A stretch of DNA of 64,000 nucleotides from Ferruginibacter sp. Lineage in GTDB: Bacteria > Bacteroidota > Bacteroidia > Chitinophagales > Chitinophagaceae. The translations under genes were made by a program, and so were the position numbers. The number at the start of each line of letters is the position of its first letter. Positions within the stretch are counted from its first letter, which is position 1. Under the pieces are notes generated by a model. It did not search any database. It was not told where the DNA came from and saw only the letters and a list, made by a program, of their open reading frames with translations. The stretch spans positions 185,276-249,275 of the forward strand of contig JACMLJ010000065.1 of the NCBI GenBank assembly GCA_014379625.1, in the 5' to 3' direction. This document shows positions 25,270 to 34,365 of the stretch, piece by piece.

Positions 25270-28200
25270 TTACCCGGGAATGGTTGGATTATCAATACCC
25301 TGTTTTTTCTCATTCTGATAAACCGATGGGTTTACCTTAAATTCTGCCTTAAAGTATCTGGCAAAGTATTTAGGGTTATTGAAGCCCACCTGGTAAGCTA
25401 TCTCCGAAATACTTAACTGGCTTTTCTCCAGCAGGCGGGCCGCTCTTTTTAAGCGGATCGATCTGATAAACTCCAGGGGTGCCTTACCCGTAAGGATATG
25501 AATTTTCTTATATAAGCTTACCCTGCTCATAAATAGTTCCCTGCTTAAGTCCTCCACAGAAAAATCCGGTTCCCCCAGGTTTTTCTCTACAACTTCCAGC
25601 GCTTGCTGCATAAACTTTTCATCTACAGAGGTGATGGTGATCTCCGAAGGGTTTACATCTATTTGTTTTTGGAAGAGTTTACGCAGTGATTCCTGCTGGG
25701 CGAGCAGGTTTCTTATGCGGGATTGCAAAATTTCAAAATTAAACGGTTTGCCCATGTAATCATTCGCACCGGTTTCATATCCCTCTAACTGGTGTTCTTC
25801 AGCCGACCTGGCCGTAAGAATGATTACCGGGATATGTGAAGTTAAGCGTTCTGTCTTTATTTTTTTACACAGTTCAATCCCGTTCATTTCAGGCATATTC
25901 ACATCTGTTACTATAAGATCGGGTAGAAATTGTTTAGCCTTGTCCCAGCCTTCCCTGCCATTGAATGCCTCGATGATATTATAGAATTCCCGCAGGTTAT
26001 CTTTCAGGTAAAACCGGAAATCTTCATTGTCTTCCACCAGTAAAACCGTTGATTTTTTACCATTGCGCCGGCCGGAGAGTTTGGACAATTCCATCTCCAT
26101 ATCACTGGCAGAGGCATTTTCACCTGTTAATTCTAAAAGATCAGTGTGATCAAGGGATGACCTGAATATTTCGCCAGTCGCCTTTTGCTGCAATTGCTGA
26201 ACTACGGGCAACAAGATGGTAAAACAACTTCCCTCTTCGGGAACGCTTTCAACTGATATAGTACCCCCATGCAAACGAACAAACTCTTTAGTAATGGAAA
26301 GGCCAATACCACTTCCCTGGTTTACGATCGTTCCCGGCATATCCAACTGAAAGAAATTTTCAAATATTTTATCCTTTTTTCCCTGTTGGATGCCAATACC
26401 GGTGTCTGCCACCTGTATCTGCACCTGCATAGTCTCCATACCGGATAGTGAAATAGCAACGAGTTCATTCACGGTTACTGTTACCTTTCCTTTTTCCAAC
26501 GTAAACTTAAAGGCATTGGAAAGCAGGTTAAATAATATCCGTTCCAGTTTATCCTTATCAAAAACTGCCTCCAGTTCATTTAAGGAAGATTGAAAAGAAA
26601 GGCTGACCTGCTTTTTCTCCGCAATGTCTGTAAAGCAGGTCACCGCATCCCGGGTAAATTGAACAATATCGCCTTTTGATAAATTCAGCTTTATTTCCTG
26701 CACTTCCAGCTTTCTAAAATCCAATAGCTGGTTAACCATATTCAATAATCTTTTGGCATTTCGCTGAATCAATTGAAAATGCTTTTTCTGGTCAGGTTCA
26801 GCGGATTGGCTAATAATTTTATCAAGCGGCGTAATGATCAGGGATAAAGGTGTCCGGAACTCATGACTTACGTTGGTGAAAAATTTTATTTTCATCATAT
26901 CCAGTTCGTGCATGCGTTTGGCTTCCTGGCGCTCATGCTTTACCTCGTATTTCAGTCTTGCTTTTTGTAATAATATATAACGGGCAAATAACAATATGCC
27001 TGCAATGACCAGTAAGTAAATTATAAATGCCAGCGGGGTTCTCCAGAAAGGTGGCAAAACATTTATAGTTAACAGTTTTATCTCTTTATTCCAGCCACCT
27101 TGTTCATTGGTGGATCTTACCATAAAACTATAGTTGCCCGGATCAAGGTTGGTAAAAGTTGCCTTCCGGATATTATTGTCCATGGTAAGCCAGGCTTTGC
27201 TAAACCCCTCCAGTTTGCAGGCATAACTATTTTTACCCGTATTGTAAAAATTAAGATCAGCAAATTCGATAGAAAAAACATTTTCGTTATAGTTCAGCGT
27301 AATCTTTTCGGTTTGATTGATCGCTTTTGTTAAAAGCACCCGCTTATTGATGGATTCGCCAACAGCCATACTTTTATTAAAGATCTGAAAATCGGTGATG
27401 GTAAGATTCGGGACATTTTTACTACTTACAAAATTATTTGGATGAAACATATTAAAGCCATTGGATCCTCCGAAAATCAATTCGCCCTTGCTGGTTTTAA
27501 ACGCTGCATTTTCATTAAAATCCTTTCCCTGCATGCCATCAGATTCTTCGTATTTTTTTGGGGTGATCGTAACCAGACCAGCAGTACCCATTTGCACCTC
27601 AATGGTAGCAAGGCCCTCCGGGGTACTAATCCACAAATGATGTTTATCATCCTCCAGTACATTTAAAATAGCATTTGATGGCAACCCATCTTCTCTTCTG
27701 AAATATTGAAAGTTTTTATTCTTTTTATTAAATACATTCAGTCCATCCCTGGTTCCTACCCAAACCAGGCCCCGGCTATCTTCCATAATACAGATAATAT
27801 TGTTTTGGCTGATAGTTGTAGAATCATTCTGGGAGTGTATATAATAGGTAAATGTACCGGTTTGGTAATGATATACTGCTATACCATATGATGTTCCAAT
27901 CCATAAATCACCCGCTTTATCTTCAATAATGGAGGATATATAGTTAGCCTGGATTGAATTAGGGTCACCCGCTTTATGATGATAAAAAATATTCTTTTCC
28001 CTGTCCAGCCTGTCTAAGCCACCGTTGAGGGTCCCAATCCATAAATTTTTTTTAGAGTCCTCATAAATTTCATATACCCGGTCATCGCTTAAACTGTGCG
28101 GGTTTGCCGGATCATGCCGGTAATGTATAAAACGGTTTCCATCTAACCTGTCCATGCCCCCAAAATAGGTACCTATCCAGAGGCGTTGCTGATGATCGAG

Positions 28201-29463
28201 GTATAGGCTGACGATCACATCATTCGATAAACTGGAGGCATCAGCAGGGTTATGTGTGTACTGAATATAAGTTGATTTCAACCGGTCGTAGTAAATAAGG
28301 CCCCCGCCATTGGTACCAATCCATAAATTGCCTTTGGCGTCCTCGGCAAAACGATTCACATCATCGTATGGAAGGCTGTTTTTATTGCTTGGCTGGTGCT
28401 TATAAAGCGGAAACTTAATGCTGTTTTCAAGATAATAACTAATACCCTTTTTGTAAGTACCGATCCAAATGATACCCCCGTTATCTTTGTAGGCCGCGGA
28501 AATACTATTTTGACTAATACTTTTATTATCATCCACATTATTTAAAATATAATGCATGGTATAGTTGGTTTTGTCCAACACATTGATGCCACCATGATCC
28601 GTATTGATCCATATCTTGCCCTTGTTATCCTGCAGCAGGTTTATTACGTTGTTGTTATTCAGCCGGCAGGTGCCCTGGTCTTTAGTTATAATCCGCAATT
28701 TTCCTGTCACCGGGTTATAGTTAAGCAGGCCCTTGGGATCGCCTGCTGCAAAGATCCATAGCTCGTTTTGAGCGTCTGCAAAAAGATTGTAATTATAGGT
28801 CTCATTTTTAAAAATGCTGCTAACGGCCGTAATGGTGCCCAGCGCTTTATTTGTTTTGCTGTCTAATTTTTCTATACCTCCATTTTCTTTGATCAACCAT
28901 TTATTTCCCAGCTTATCCAATGCAAAAGATGTTAATAGCGCGGTAGAAAGCCTGGTAGAATATACCAATGAAGTTTGCTGGTTAGCTGAATGATATTTAT
29001 ATAAGCTGCGCTGGTTCATCAAAAACCAAAAATCACCGGTACTGTCCTTCACAATACTGGTAATAGTGGAAGCCGGAATTGACATTTTGCTTAAGGCAGC
29101 ACTTATGTTACTATCAAATGATTCCCTGGTGATATCAAAAATTGTGAAGCCCCTCCTGGTATCCACCCATAGCTTTCCACCCGGCCCCTCCATGATACGG
29201 GTTATAAAATCATCATTGAGAGAAGTACTGTCCCGTGCATCGTGCTTAAAAACTTTAAATTTATTACCATCATACCTGTTTAGCCCCGCCATCGTTCCAA
29301 ACCACATAAAACCTTTTGCATCTTTAAAGATACTGTTCACCTGGTTATTGGATAACCCTTTACTGATATCGATCCGGTTAAATTGATAAGGCGCAGGCTG
29401 GGCAAACGAAAATAAACATCGCACAAGCAAAACAAAACAAATAGCGGGCATTTTACTTCGCAT
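25270..29463 (-). CDS. Hybrid two-component system sensor/regulator (HTCS)
   Basis: 1397 aa one-piece regulator. Signal peptide about 1-21; two seven-bladed propellers of Reg_prop repeats (about 30-720, repeated W-F-G-T / W-I-G-T and D-x-x-G-x-x-W words); YYY Ig-like domain (about 730-800); one transmembrane helix (about 810-830: PLAFIIYLLVIAGILLFA); HisKA with NVSHEFRTPLSLI (phospho-His near 865); HATPase (about 985-1090); receiver with VLLVEDNED and TDVNMPEMNG (phospho-Asp near 1184); AraC helix-turn-helix (about 1290-1390). It binds an oligosaccharide in the periplasm and activates the SusCD operon. It is the first gene of the PUL and points into it. Confidence 0.95.
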   Translation of the reverse strand: MRSKMPAICFVLLVRCLFSFAQPAPYQFNRIDISKGLSNNQVNSIFKDAKGFMWFGTMAGLNRYDGNKFKVFKHDARDSTSLNDDFITRIMEGPGGKLWVDTRRGFTIFDITRESFDSNISAALSKMSIPASTITSIVKDSTGDFWFLMNQRSLYKYHSANQQTSLVYSTRLSTALLTSFALDKLGNKWLIKENGGIEKLDSKTNKALGTITAVSSIFKNETYNYNLFADAQNELWIFAAGDPKGLLNYNPVTGKLRIITKDQGTCRLNNNNVINLLQDNKGKIWINTDHGGINVLDKTNYTMHYILNNVDDNKSISQNSISAAYKDNGGIIWIGTYKKGISYYLENSIKFPLYKHQPSNKNSLPYDDVNRFAEDAKGNLWIGTNGGGLIYYDRLKSTYIQYTHNPADASSLSNDVIVSLYLDHQQRLWIGTYFGGMDRLDGNRFIHYRHDPANPHSLSDDRVYEIYEDSKKNLWIGTLNGGLDRLDREKNIFYHHKAGDPNSIQANYISSIIEDKAGDLWIGTSYGIAVYHYQTGTFTYYIHSQNDSTTISQNNIICIMEDSRGLVWVGTRDGLNVFNKKNKNFQYFRREDGLPSNAILNVLEDDKHHLWISTPEGLATIEVQMGTAGLVTITPKKYEESDGMQGKDFNENAAFKTSKGELIFGGSNGFNMFHPNNFVSSKNVPNLTITDFQIFNKSMAVGESINKRVLLTKAINQTEKITLNYNENVFSIEFADLNFYNTGKNSYACKLEGFSKAWLTMDNNIRKATFTNLDPGNYSFMVRSTNEQGGWNKEIKLLTINVLPPFWRTPLAFIIYLLVIAGILLFARYILLQKARLKYEVKHERQEAKRMHELDMMKIKFFTNVSHEFRTPLSLIITPLDKIISQSAEPDQKKHFQLIQRNAKRLLNMVNQLLDFRKLEVQEIKLNLSKGDIVQFTRDAVTCFTDIAEKKQVSLSFQSSLNELEAVFDKDKLERILFNLLSNAFKFTLEKGKVTVTVNELVAISLSGMETMQVQIQVADTGIGIQQGKKDKIFENFFQLDMPGTIVNQGSGIGLSITKEFVRLHGGTISVESVPEEGSCFTILLPVVQQLQQKATGEIFRSSLDHTDLLELTGENASASDMEMELSKLSGRRNGKKSTVLLVEDNEDFRFYLKDNLREFYNIIEAFNGREGWDKAKQFLPDLIVTDVNMPEMNGIELCKKIKTERLTSHIPVIILTARSAEEHQLEGYETGANDYMGKPFNFEILQSRIRNLLAQQESLRKLFQKQIDVNPSEITITSVDEKFMQQALEVVEKNLGEPDFSVEDLSRELFMSRVSLYKKIHILTGKAPLEFIRSIRLKRAARLLEKSQLSISEIAYQVGFNNPKYFARYFKAEFKVNPSVYQNEKKQGIDNPTIPG

Positions 29464-29673
29464 AGATAGTTTTGATAAAACCTAATAGTATTTTAATTAA
29501 TTATAGTTCAAAATTAAACAATCCTTCGCTACAAAGCAGATTATGTGCTGGAAACCAACAGAAAGACATTTCAGTTGAAAGGCTCCAGGTTCTGTTTGGC
29601 CGACATTTAACCTTCAACCCAGGGTTCGCGTAAATAAAAATTTTCCGGAGCTCAGCCAAAATAAAGTGCTACT

Positions 29674-30069
29674 TTGAAAAAAAAGAATCACATGATCCAC
29701 CCAAAAAAGCAGGAACACCATATTCGTCCGTATAAAATTGCCGCCCAAAGTGCCGGGTTAGTGGCATGCATTTTTATATTTATTTTTATGGCCGGAAAAG
29801 GAATACCTGAAATTTTAAAAACTGAAGGCGCCTATTCAATACCATTTATGGGCTTGCTTATATTGCCTGTTGCAGGCTATTTAATTTCCTGGTACAAAGA
29901 ATTTGCAGGAACTTTAATGATGTTGGCGGGTGGAATTATACTGCTTTCTTTATTTTTGGTAAAAGGCGATACCATATCGGCACTGGAATACGGGCTGCCT
30001 TTTATACTGGCAGGTTGCATATTCCTGGTGCATATTGTTAAACGCGCTCAATTAAAAAGAAACACCTGA
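29674..30069 (+). CDS. Small four-helix membrane protein, unknown
   Basis: 131 aa if the TTG at 29674 is used; an ATG at 29692 (125 aa) is equally possible. A basic, His-rich N-terminus (HPKKQEHHIRPYK) precedes four hydrophobic segments near residues 27-43, 56-72, 78-95 and 105-121. No recognised motif. It is divergent from the PUL regulator and convergent with the Crp/Fnr gene, in a unit of its own. I cannot propose a function. Confidence 0.7.
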   Translation: MKKKNHMIHPKKQEHHIRPYKIAAQSAGLVACIFIFIFMAGKGIPEILKTEGAYSIPFMGLLILPVAGYLISWYKEFAGTLMMLAGGIILLSLFLVKGDTISALEYGLPFILAGCIFLVHIVKRAQLKRNT

Positions 30070-30170
30070 GCGGGCATGTTACCGATGCATTACAAGTCTT
30101 ATTTTACCGCTCAAATATAACCGGCAGGTAAGCTGGAAATTACAGCGACACAGGACAGCCTTACAAAAAG

Positions 30171-30878
30171 TTATGAAGTTATTTTTTTGCAGAAAGCAAT
30201 ATCATTGATAAGGATATTGCTTTTCGAAATAGTGATTAGTTTTTCTTTCCGCAACTGGTTCAATAGGGTGGTAACCGTTTGCCGGGTAGACCCGATTAAT
30301 TTTGCGATATCATCATGTGAGAGGAACCGCTCAAGGGACGCGGTGTTCCCAGCTACAACCTTACCATCTTTTGCAGAGAGCTGTAATAAAAATTGAATAA
30401 GCCTGGTCCGTACATCCTTATTTAAAATATTCAATAACCGGTTCTCCACTTTGTGCAACTTATTGCCCAAATGAAAACTAAATGCCAGCGCCATACCCGG
30501 CTTTTTTTGCAAAAGTGTAACAAAGTCATGGATATTAAATGCACACAGGCTTACATTGGTTTTACAGGCTTGCGCAAATTCATCCTGTTCGTTGTGCCTT
30601 TCCAGGGTAAGTTGCCCAAATACCTCTCCTTTTTGTATGATCTCTTTTATTACTTCCTTACCTTCATTATCAATATAACCCAATTTTATATAGCCCTCTT
30701 TGGTAAAATATAATTTGTTATGGTTTTGATTGGGAAAATAGATATACTCCCCTTTGGCGGCTTCTATAAAATTGTGCACGAGTTTTAATTCTTCGTATTC
30801 ATCTTCCGTAATATGCTCAAAAATATCAAACCCCCTTATTAATAAAAGAGTGGAGTCGCAGGTAGTATTTTCTGTCAT
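30171..30878 (-). CDS. Crp/Fnr-family transcription regulator
   Basis: 235 aa. N-terminal cyclic-nucleotide-binding-type beta-roll (about 15-130: [18 protein letters not shown], then GEVFGQ), dimerisation helix (130-155), and C-terminal Crp helix-turn-helix (about 160-230: [25 protein letters not shown]). It has several Cys but not the N-terminal four-Cys Fe-S cluster pattern of FNR. The ligand is unknown. Its ATG overlaps the msrB stop as ATGA, so the regulator is translated from the msrB mRNA, which hints at a redox link. Confidence 0.92.
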   Translation of the reverse strand: MTENTTCDSTLLLIRGFDIFEHITEDEYEELKLVHNFIEAAKGEYIYFPNQNHNKLYFTKEGYIKLGYIDNEGKEVIKEIIQKGEVFGQLTLERHNEQDEFAQACKTNVSLCAFNIHDFVTLLQKKPGMALAFSFHLGNKLHKVENRLLNILNKDVRTRLIQFLLQLSAKDGKVVAGNTASLERFLSHDDIAKLIGSTRQTVTTLLNQLRKEKLITISKSNILINDIAFCKKITS

Positions 30879-31342
30879 GTTTTACTTTTTGTAAAAACGA
30901 GTGAAACCGAATTAATGCAGTATCTCAGCCCGGTTGGTTTGGGCCCATCATTAAAAACATGTCCTAAATGTGCACCACAACGGCTGCAGGTAACTTTTGT
31001 CCGGTCCATATTATAACTATTATCGGATTCATCCAAAATGCTGGTTTTATTGATCGGTTGCCAGAAACTTGGCCACCCGGTGCCACTTTCAAATTTTGTG
31101 GCAGAACTAAAAAGTTCCAGGTCACAGCATACACATTTGTAAACCCCCTTTTCATGATTATCCCAGTACTTACCCGAATATGCCCGCTCGGTCCCTTCTT
31201 TCCGGGTCACCTGGTAGGCCTCCGGGCCCAGTTGTTTCTTCCATTCTGCGTCCGCCTTTGTTACGGTAAAATGGTGACGCTGACTAAAACCGGTAATTGC
31301 AGTAACGATCAAAACAATTGAAACAATAGCTGACTTGTACAT
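30875..31342 (-). CDS. msrB: Exported peptide-methionine (R)-S-oxide reductase MsrB
   Basis: 155 aa with a Sec signal peptide or N-terminal anchor ([20 protein letters not shown]). The MsrB domain spans about 30-152: zinc Cys pairs C70/C73 and C119/C122, GTGWPSFW, and catalytic C142 in RYCINS. No second resolving Cys is evident at the usual upstream position. It reduces the R epimer of methionine sulfoxide in proteins; with a signal peptide it acts on periplasmic proteins. The first gene of a two-gene unit with the Crp/Fnr regulator (ATGA overlap). Confidence 0.95.
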   Translation of the reverse strand: MYKSAIVSIVLIVTAITGFSQRHHFTVTKADAEWKKQLGPEAYQVTRKEGTERAYSGKYWDNHEKGVYKCVCCDLELFSSATKFESGTGWPSFWQPINKTSILDESDNSYNMDRTKVTCSRCGAHLGHVFNDGPKPTGLRYCINSVSLVFTKSKT

Positions 31343-31477
31343 AATTTATAAAATTTTAATTAAGCGGCTGAAAAGTTACGAAAGTCAGGCCAATAAGGTT
31401 TTTAGCAAAGTAAAGTTTTAACAGTTACAACAAAATCCGCTTTGTTTTGTTATTTTAGGCAACAAAATATATTTATC

Positions 31478-31642
31478 ATGGGAGTTTGGAACCAGGTAGC
31501 ACAATATCTATACTTAAAGAAAAAAGATCCGGATGCACCCAATACACAATTTGTAAAATATATGCATGGGATTAACCGGATCTCAATCCTGCTTTTCCTG
31601 GCAGGGATGATTATTCTTGCAATAAAATTATTGAGGAGATAG
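31478..31642 (+). CDS. 54-aa single-helix membrane protein (DUF6728-like)
   Basis: From the ATG at 31478 the product is 54 aa: a soluble start (MGVWNQVAQYLYLKKKDPD), then INRISILLFLAGMIILAIKL, one membrane helix, and an RR end. An upstream start at 31442 would add residues unlike the rest. The KKKDPxAPxTQFVKYMHGINRIS pattern matches, from memory, a small Bacteroidota family annotated DUF6728; function unknown. Its stop is followed after 2 bp by heptad array B. Confidence 0.75.
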   Translation: MGVWNQVAQYLYLKKKDPDAPNTQFVKYMHGINRISILLFLAGMIILAIKLLRR

Positions 31643-31644
31643 GG

Positions 31645-31798
31645 AATGGTGAACCGGCAATCGGCAATGGGCAACGGTGAATGGGCAAAGTGCGAGGAGC
31701 AAAGGGCCTCTGGGCATTTATTAACCATTCACCATTCACAATTCACAATTCACTATTCACCATTCACCCTTCACTATTCACCCTTCACCATTCATCCT
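31645..31798. repeat. Heptanucleotide array B, fold-back type (22 units)
   Basis: Strict 7-bp period for 154 bp. The first nine units are G-strand words (AATGGTG, AATCGGC, AATGGGC, AACGGTG, AAAGTGC), then a short transition, then eleven C-strand words (TCACCAT, TCACAAT, TCACTAT, TCACCCT). The two halves are near reverse complements, so the array can fold into a long imperfect hairpin. Its last heptad supplies the stop codon of lpxB (31792-31794). Open frames predicted here are artefacts. Confidence 0.92.
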
Positions 31799-32937
31799 CC
31801 CGATAAATATTTACAAATACTTTTAGCCGCATTGGCTGAAGCATTCCCCCCCTTTCCCAATAAATTTCTTAAAGCTGTATAGTCTGCTTTTAGTTGCTCC
31901 TGTTTTTCGGCATTAAATAAAATTTTTCGCAATTCTACCGTAATGTTTTCCACTGTTAAATCATCCTGGATCAGTTCTTTCACTACTTCCTTATCCATGA
32001 TCAGGTTTACGAGGCAGATGTATTTTATCTTAACTAAACGTTTTGCAATATAAAAAGAGATGGCATTGCCTTTATAGCAAACTACTTCGGGCACCCCAAA
32101 TAATGCCGTTTCCAAAGTGGCCGTTCCGCTGGTAACCAATGCTGCTTTAGCCTCGCTTAGCAGGTGATAGGTTTTGTTGATTACTGAAGACACATTGTTA
32201 TAGGGGGCCAGTAATTCATCATAAAAAGCTGCTTCAATACCCGGAGCTTTTGCCACTACAAAATGATACCCCGGGAAACTTTTTGCCACTTCCAGCATAA
32301 GCGGTAATTTCTTTACAATTTCCTGCTCCCTGCTGCCGGGCAAAATAGCAATGAGCGGATAGTTGACGGCTGACAATAAAGGGTCAATAGCTGTTGAACC
32401 GGAAACGGCCAAAGCCTGGTGATCAGTGCGGAACTCATCAATTACCTGAACCAGCGGATGACCCATATATTCCACTTCAAAATTCCATTTTTTATAAAAC
32501 GCTTTTTCGAATGGCAGTATGACGAGCATTTTATCCACATTTTTTTTTATCGCTTTTACCCTGTTTTCCTTCCATGCCCATACCTGTGGGGAAATGTAGT
32601 AAATCACTTTAAAACCCTTTTGTCTGGCCCATGCGGCGATCCTCAAATTAAATCCCGGGTAATCAATCAAAACCAGCGCATCGGGTTGGTATCGGCTGAT
32701 ATCTTCTTTGCAGAAAGCGAGATTACTTAAAATAACGGGCAGGTTTTTTATTACTTCGATAAACCCCATAAAAGCCAGTTCGCGGTAATGCTTTACCAGG
32801 GTGGCGCCCGATGCCTCCATCTTATCTCCACCCCAGCAACGGATATGCGCCGCAGCATCCAGCTTTTTTAATTCTTTAATAAGGTTACTGCCATGCAGGT
32901 CACCGCTTGCCTCACCGGCTATGATATAGTACTTCAT
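31792..32937 (-). CDS. lpxB: Lipid-A-disaccharide synthase
   Basis: 381 aa, GT19 family, full length. It joins UDP-2,3-diacylglucosamine and lipid X to form the lipid A disaccharide at the inner membrane. Visible family signatures: N-terminal YIIAGEASGDLHGSNLI (4-20), WGGDKMEASGA, YISPQVWAWKENRVKAI (about 141-157), LPGSREQE (about 198-205), SGTATLETALFGVPEVVCYK (about 268-287). Its last codons and stop lie inside heptad array B, so the array has reached the very end of an essential gene. No LPS-pathway neighbours in the window except an LptF/LptG-like gene far away. Confidence 0.96.
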   Translation of the reverse strand: MKYYIIAGEASGDLHGSNLIKELKKLDAAAHIRCWGGDKMEASGATLVKHYRELAFMGFIEVIKNLPVILSNLAFCKEDISRYQPDALVLIDYPGFNLRIAAWARQKGFKVIYYISPQVWAWKENRVKAIKKNVDKMLVILPFEKAFYKKWNFEVEYMGHPLVQVIDEFRTDHQALAVSGSTAIDPLLSAVNYPLIAILPGSREQEIVKKLPLMLEVAKSFPGYHFVVAKAPGIEAAFYDELLAPYNNVSSVINKTYHLLSEAKAALVTSGTATLETALFGVPEVVCYKGNAISFYIAKRLVKIKYICLVNLIMDKEVVKELIQDDLTVENITVELRKILFNAEKQEQLKADYTALRNLLGKGGNASANAAKSICKYLSGG

Positions 32938-32990
32938 TTGCTGCTAATAATGTGCAATTTAATTGAACTGTGGCAGCTTATGGCAATTTC

Positions 32991-33022
32991 AAAAAAAGCC
33001 GTCCCACGAATGGAACGGCTTT
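32991..33022 (-). terminator. Intrinsic terminator of the Spy/CpxP-like gene
   Basis: On the minus strand AAAGCCGT pairs with ACGGCTTT (33015-33022 with 32995-33002) around a 12-nt loop, followed by a seven-T run (A-run 32991-32997 on the plus strand). It lies about 110 bp after the stop at 33130 and upstream of lpxB. Confidence 0.75.
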
Positions 33023-33129
33023 CTTTGCTGTTAAACTTTACGCTATAAAATAAACATCTTTATTATTTCCATTGATCATTTCTGTTGTAAAGACTTTTTC
33101 TTTGGTAAGGTTAAAGTACTCAGTTGTTA

Positions 33130-33525
33130 TTAGCCCTTTTTTGCTTTGCGCATTGCTTTCATCTTTTCCTTTTGTTCATCCGTCAATATTTCCTGCAAAC
33201 CTAATGCACCGGCCCTTTTTATTTCCTTTATTTTGTCCTGTTTTTGCACTTCAGTCAATCCCTCATCATTCATTATCGCTTCTCTCCTGGATTTGTTGAC
33301 TTGCTGCATTTCTTTTAGTTTACCCTTTTGATCCTTGGTTAAATTCAGTTCTTTCAATACTTTAAGTCTTTCCGTTTTTGTTGCAGCATTCTCCATTGGG
33401 TACATTTCATTGTTTAAAGATGCACTGCTATCAGCATTAGTGGCCGCCGAAACCTTGCGTTGCACCTGCGCAAAACTGCCTGACCCAATTAAAACAACTG
33501 CGAAGAATAGCAATACTTTTTTCAT
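33130..33525 (-). CDS. Spy/CpxP-like periplasmic helical protein
   Basis: 131 aa with a signal peptide (MKKVLLFFAVVLIGSGSFA, cleavage before QVQ). The mature part is Lys/Glu-rich and helical, with two LTxxQ-like repeats: LNLTKDQKGKLKEM (about 71-84) and ILTDEQKEKMKAM (about 113-125). LTxxQ repeats mark Spy and CpxP, ATP-independent periplasmic chaperones or envelope-stress sensors. It could be such a chaperone; the similarity is in pattern rather than detailed sequence. Monocistronic, with its own terminator, divergent from the MarR gene. Confidence 0.72.
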   Translation of the reverse strand: MKKVLLFFAVVLIGSGSFAQVQRKVSAATNADSSASLNNEMYPMENAATKTERLKVLKELNLTKDQKGKLKEMQQVNKSRREAIMNDEGLTEVQKQDKIKEIKRAGALGLQEILTDEQKEKMKAMRKAKKG

Positions 33526-33694
33526 GATTTTGTTTTTTTATGTGCACCCATAGATAAATAATGAGGAGAAAAGTTTAACCCGAAAAAAAAATAAACCATT
33601 ATAAAATTCAGGTAAAAGGGACGCGGTAATTTTTTTTGTTTTATTTCAATTGCATTGATGAGCGGTAGGATAGCCTCAGGGATTACTCGATATA

Positions 33695-33722
33695 TTTGTC
33701 AATCAACTTATATGTTGACAAA
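33695..33722. promoter_or_regulatory. Perfect 8+8 inverted repeat, possible operator
   Basis: TTTGTCAA (33695-33702), 12 nt, TTGACAAA (33715-33722). An internal TCAAC / GTTGA pair gives an alternative, shorter palindrome. It lies mid-way between the divergent Spy-like and MarR starts and has no U-run, so a protein-binding site is more likely than a terminator. Confidence 0.45.
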
Positions 33723-33848
33723 GCACCTTGAAATGATACTGTTTCACCATACCCCTGTTCAGAATTCAATAGGTAATCATACCATAAGCTGGTAAATATA
33801 TTGGCAAAATGAACGATTATAGCCCGAAATTTAAAAAAAATAAATTTT

Positions 33849-33875
33849 AGTATTAAAAAAATACTGTTAGCTTTG
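33849..33875 (+). promoter_or_regulatory. MarR-gene promoter with overlapping palindrome (candidate autoregulatory operator)
   Basis: AGTATT-aaaaa-AATACT (33849-33865) directly abuts the exact -7 element TAGCTTTG (33868-33875), 28 bp before the MarR start. A palindrome in the -33/-7 spacer is a classic site for autorepression by MarR dimers. The -33 box is poor (TTTT), fitting a weak or controlled promoter. Confidence 0.5.
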
Positions 33876-33903
33876 CGATAGTTTAATACGCAACTATTGA
33901 TAT

Positions 33904-34344
33904 ATGAACTGTAAAGAAATGCCGGATACCTTGGGTTTTATGATTGTTCATACAGGAAAATTACTGTTGAAAACAATCAATGGTACATTCGCAGCACTCA
34001 CAAAAGAAATCACTTTTGAACAAATGGGGATTTTGTATTATATCTCACGCAGTCATAATAAGGAGATGATACAGCAGGATATTGCAGAAGTAATGGATAA
34101 AACTAAATCGGCCATTTTAAGATCAATTGATATACTGGAAGAAAAAGGATTTGTGAAGCGTTTACCTGTAGCGGGCGACCGGAGGAAAAATGTGATTGAA
34201 CTTACCGGTAGTGGTAAAGCGATTATCGAAAAAATGCACCTCAATTTCATGGAGCGTGACCAGATTTTAAAAGAAGGGATAGATCAGAAAGAGTTGGAAA
34301 CCTGTATGTGTGTGTTATCAAAAATTCAGCAAAAGTGCAAGTAG
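33904..34344 (+). CDS. MarR-family transcription regulator
   Basis: 146 aa winged-helix protein. Helical N-terminus (about 5-40), helix-turn-helix about 55-85 (IQQDIAEVMDKTKSAILRSIDIL), wing about 85-100 (KGFVKRLPVAGDRRKNVIEL, with the DRR wing motif), and a C-terminal dimerisation helix. Such proteins are usually repressors relieved by small ligands, sometimes fatty acids or acyl-CoA. It ends 101 bp before the serine palmitoyltransferase gene on the same strand, and both promoters share an AAATAAATTTTAGT box, so control of the sphingolipid genes is a reasonable inference. Confidence 0.92.
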   Translation: MNCKEMPDTLGFMIVHTGKLLLKTINGTFAALTKEITFEQMGILYYISRSHNKEMIQQDIAEVMDKTKSAILRSIDILEEKGFVKRLPVAGDRRKNVIELTGSGKAIIEKMHLNFMERDQILKEGIDQKELETCMCVLSKIQQKCK

Positions 34345-34365
34345 GTGAACCATCGAATTATTTTT

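Larger units (their letters stand above)
33526..33903. other. 378-bp divergent control region (Spy-like / MarR genes)
   Basis: No gene seen. The region holds an 8+8 inverted repeat (33695-33722), an AAATAAATTTTAGT box (33838-33851), an AGTATT palindrome (33849-33865) and an exact -7 box TAGCTTTG (33868-33875) for the MarR gene. Confidence 0.6.

Noticed and set aside
31646..31882. 78-codon plus-strand open frame after the 54-aa gene
   Set aside because: It translates heptad array B and the antisense of lpxB; low-complexity HHSQFTIHYS-type sequence shows the repeat origin.
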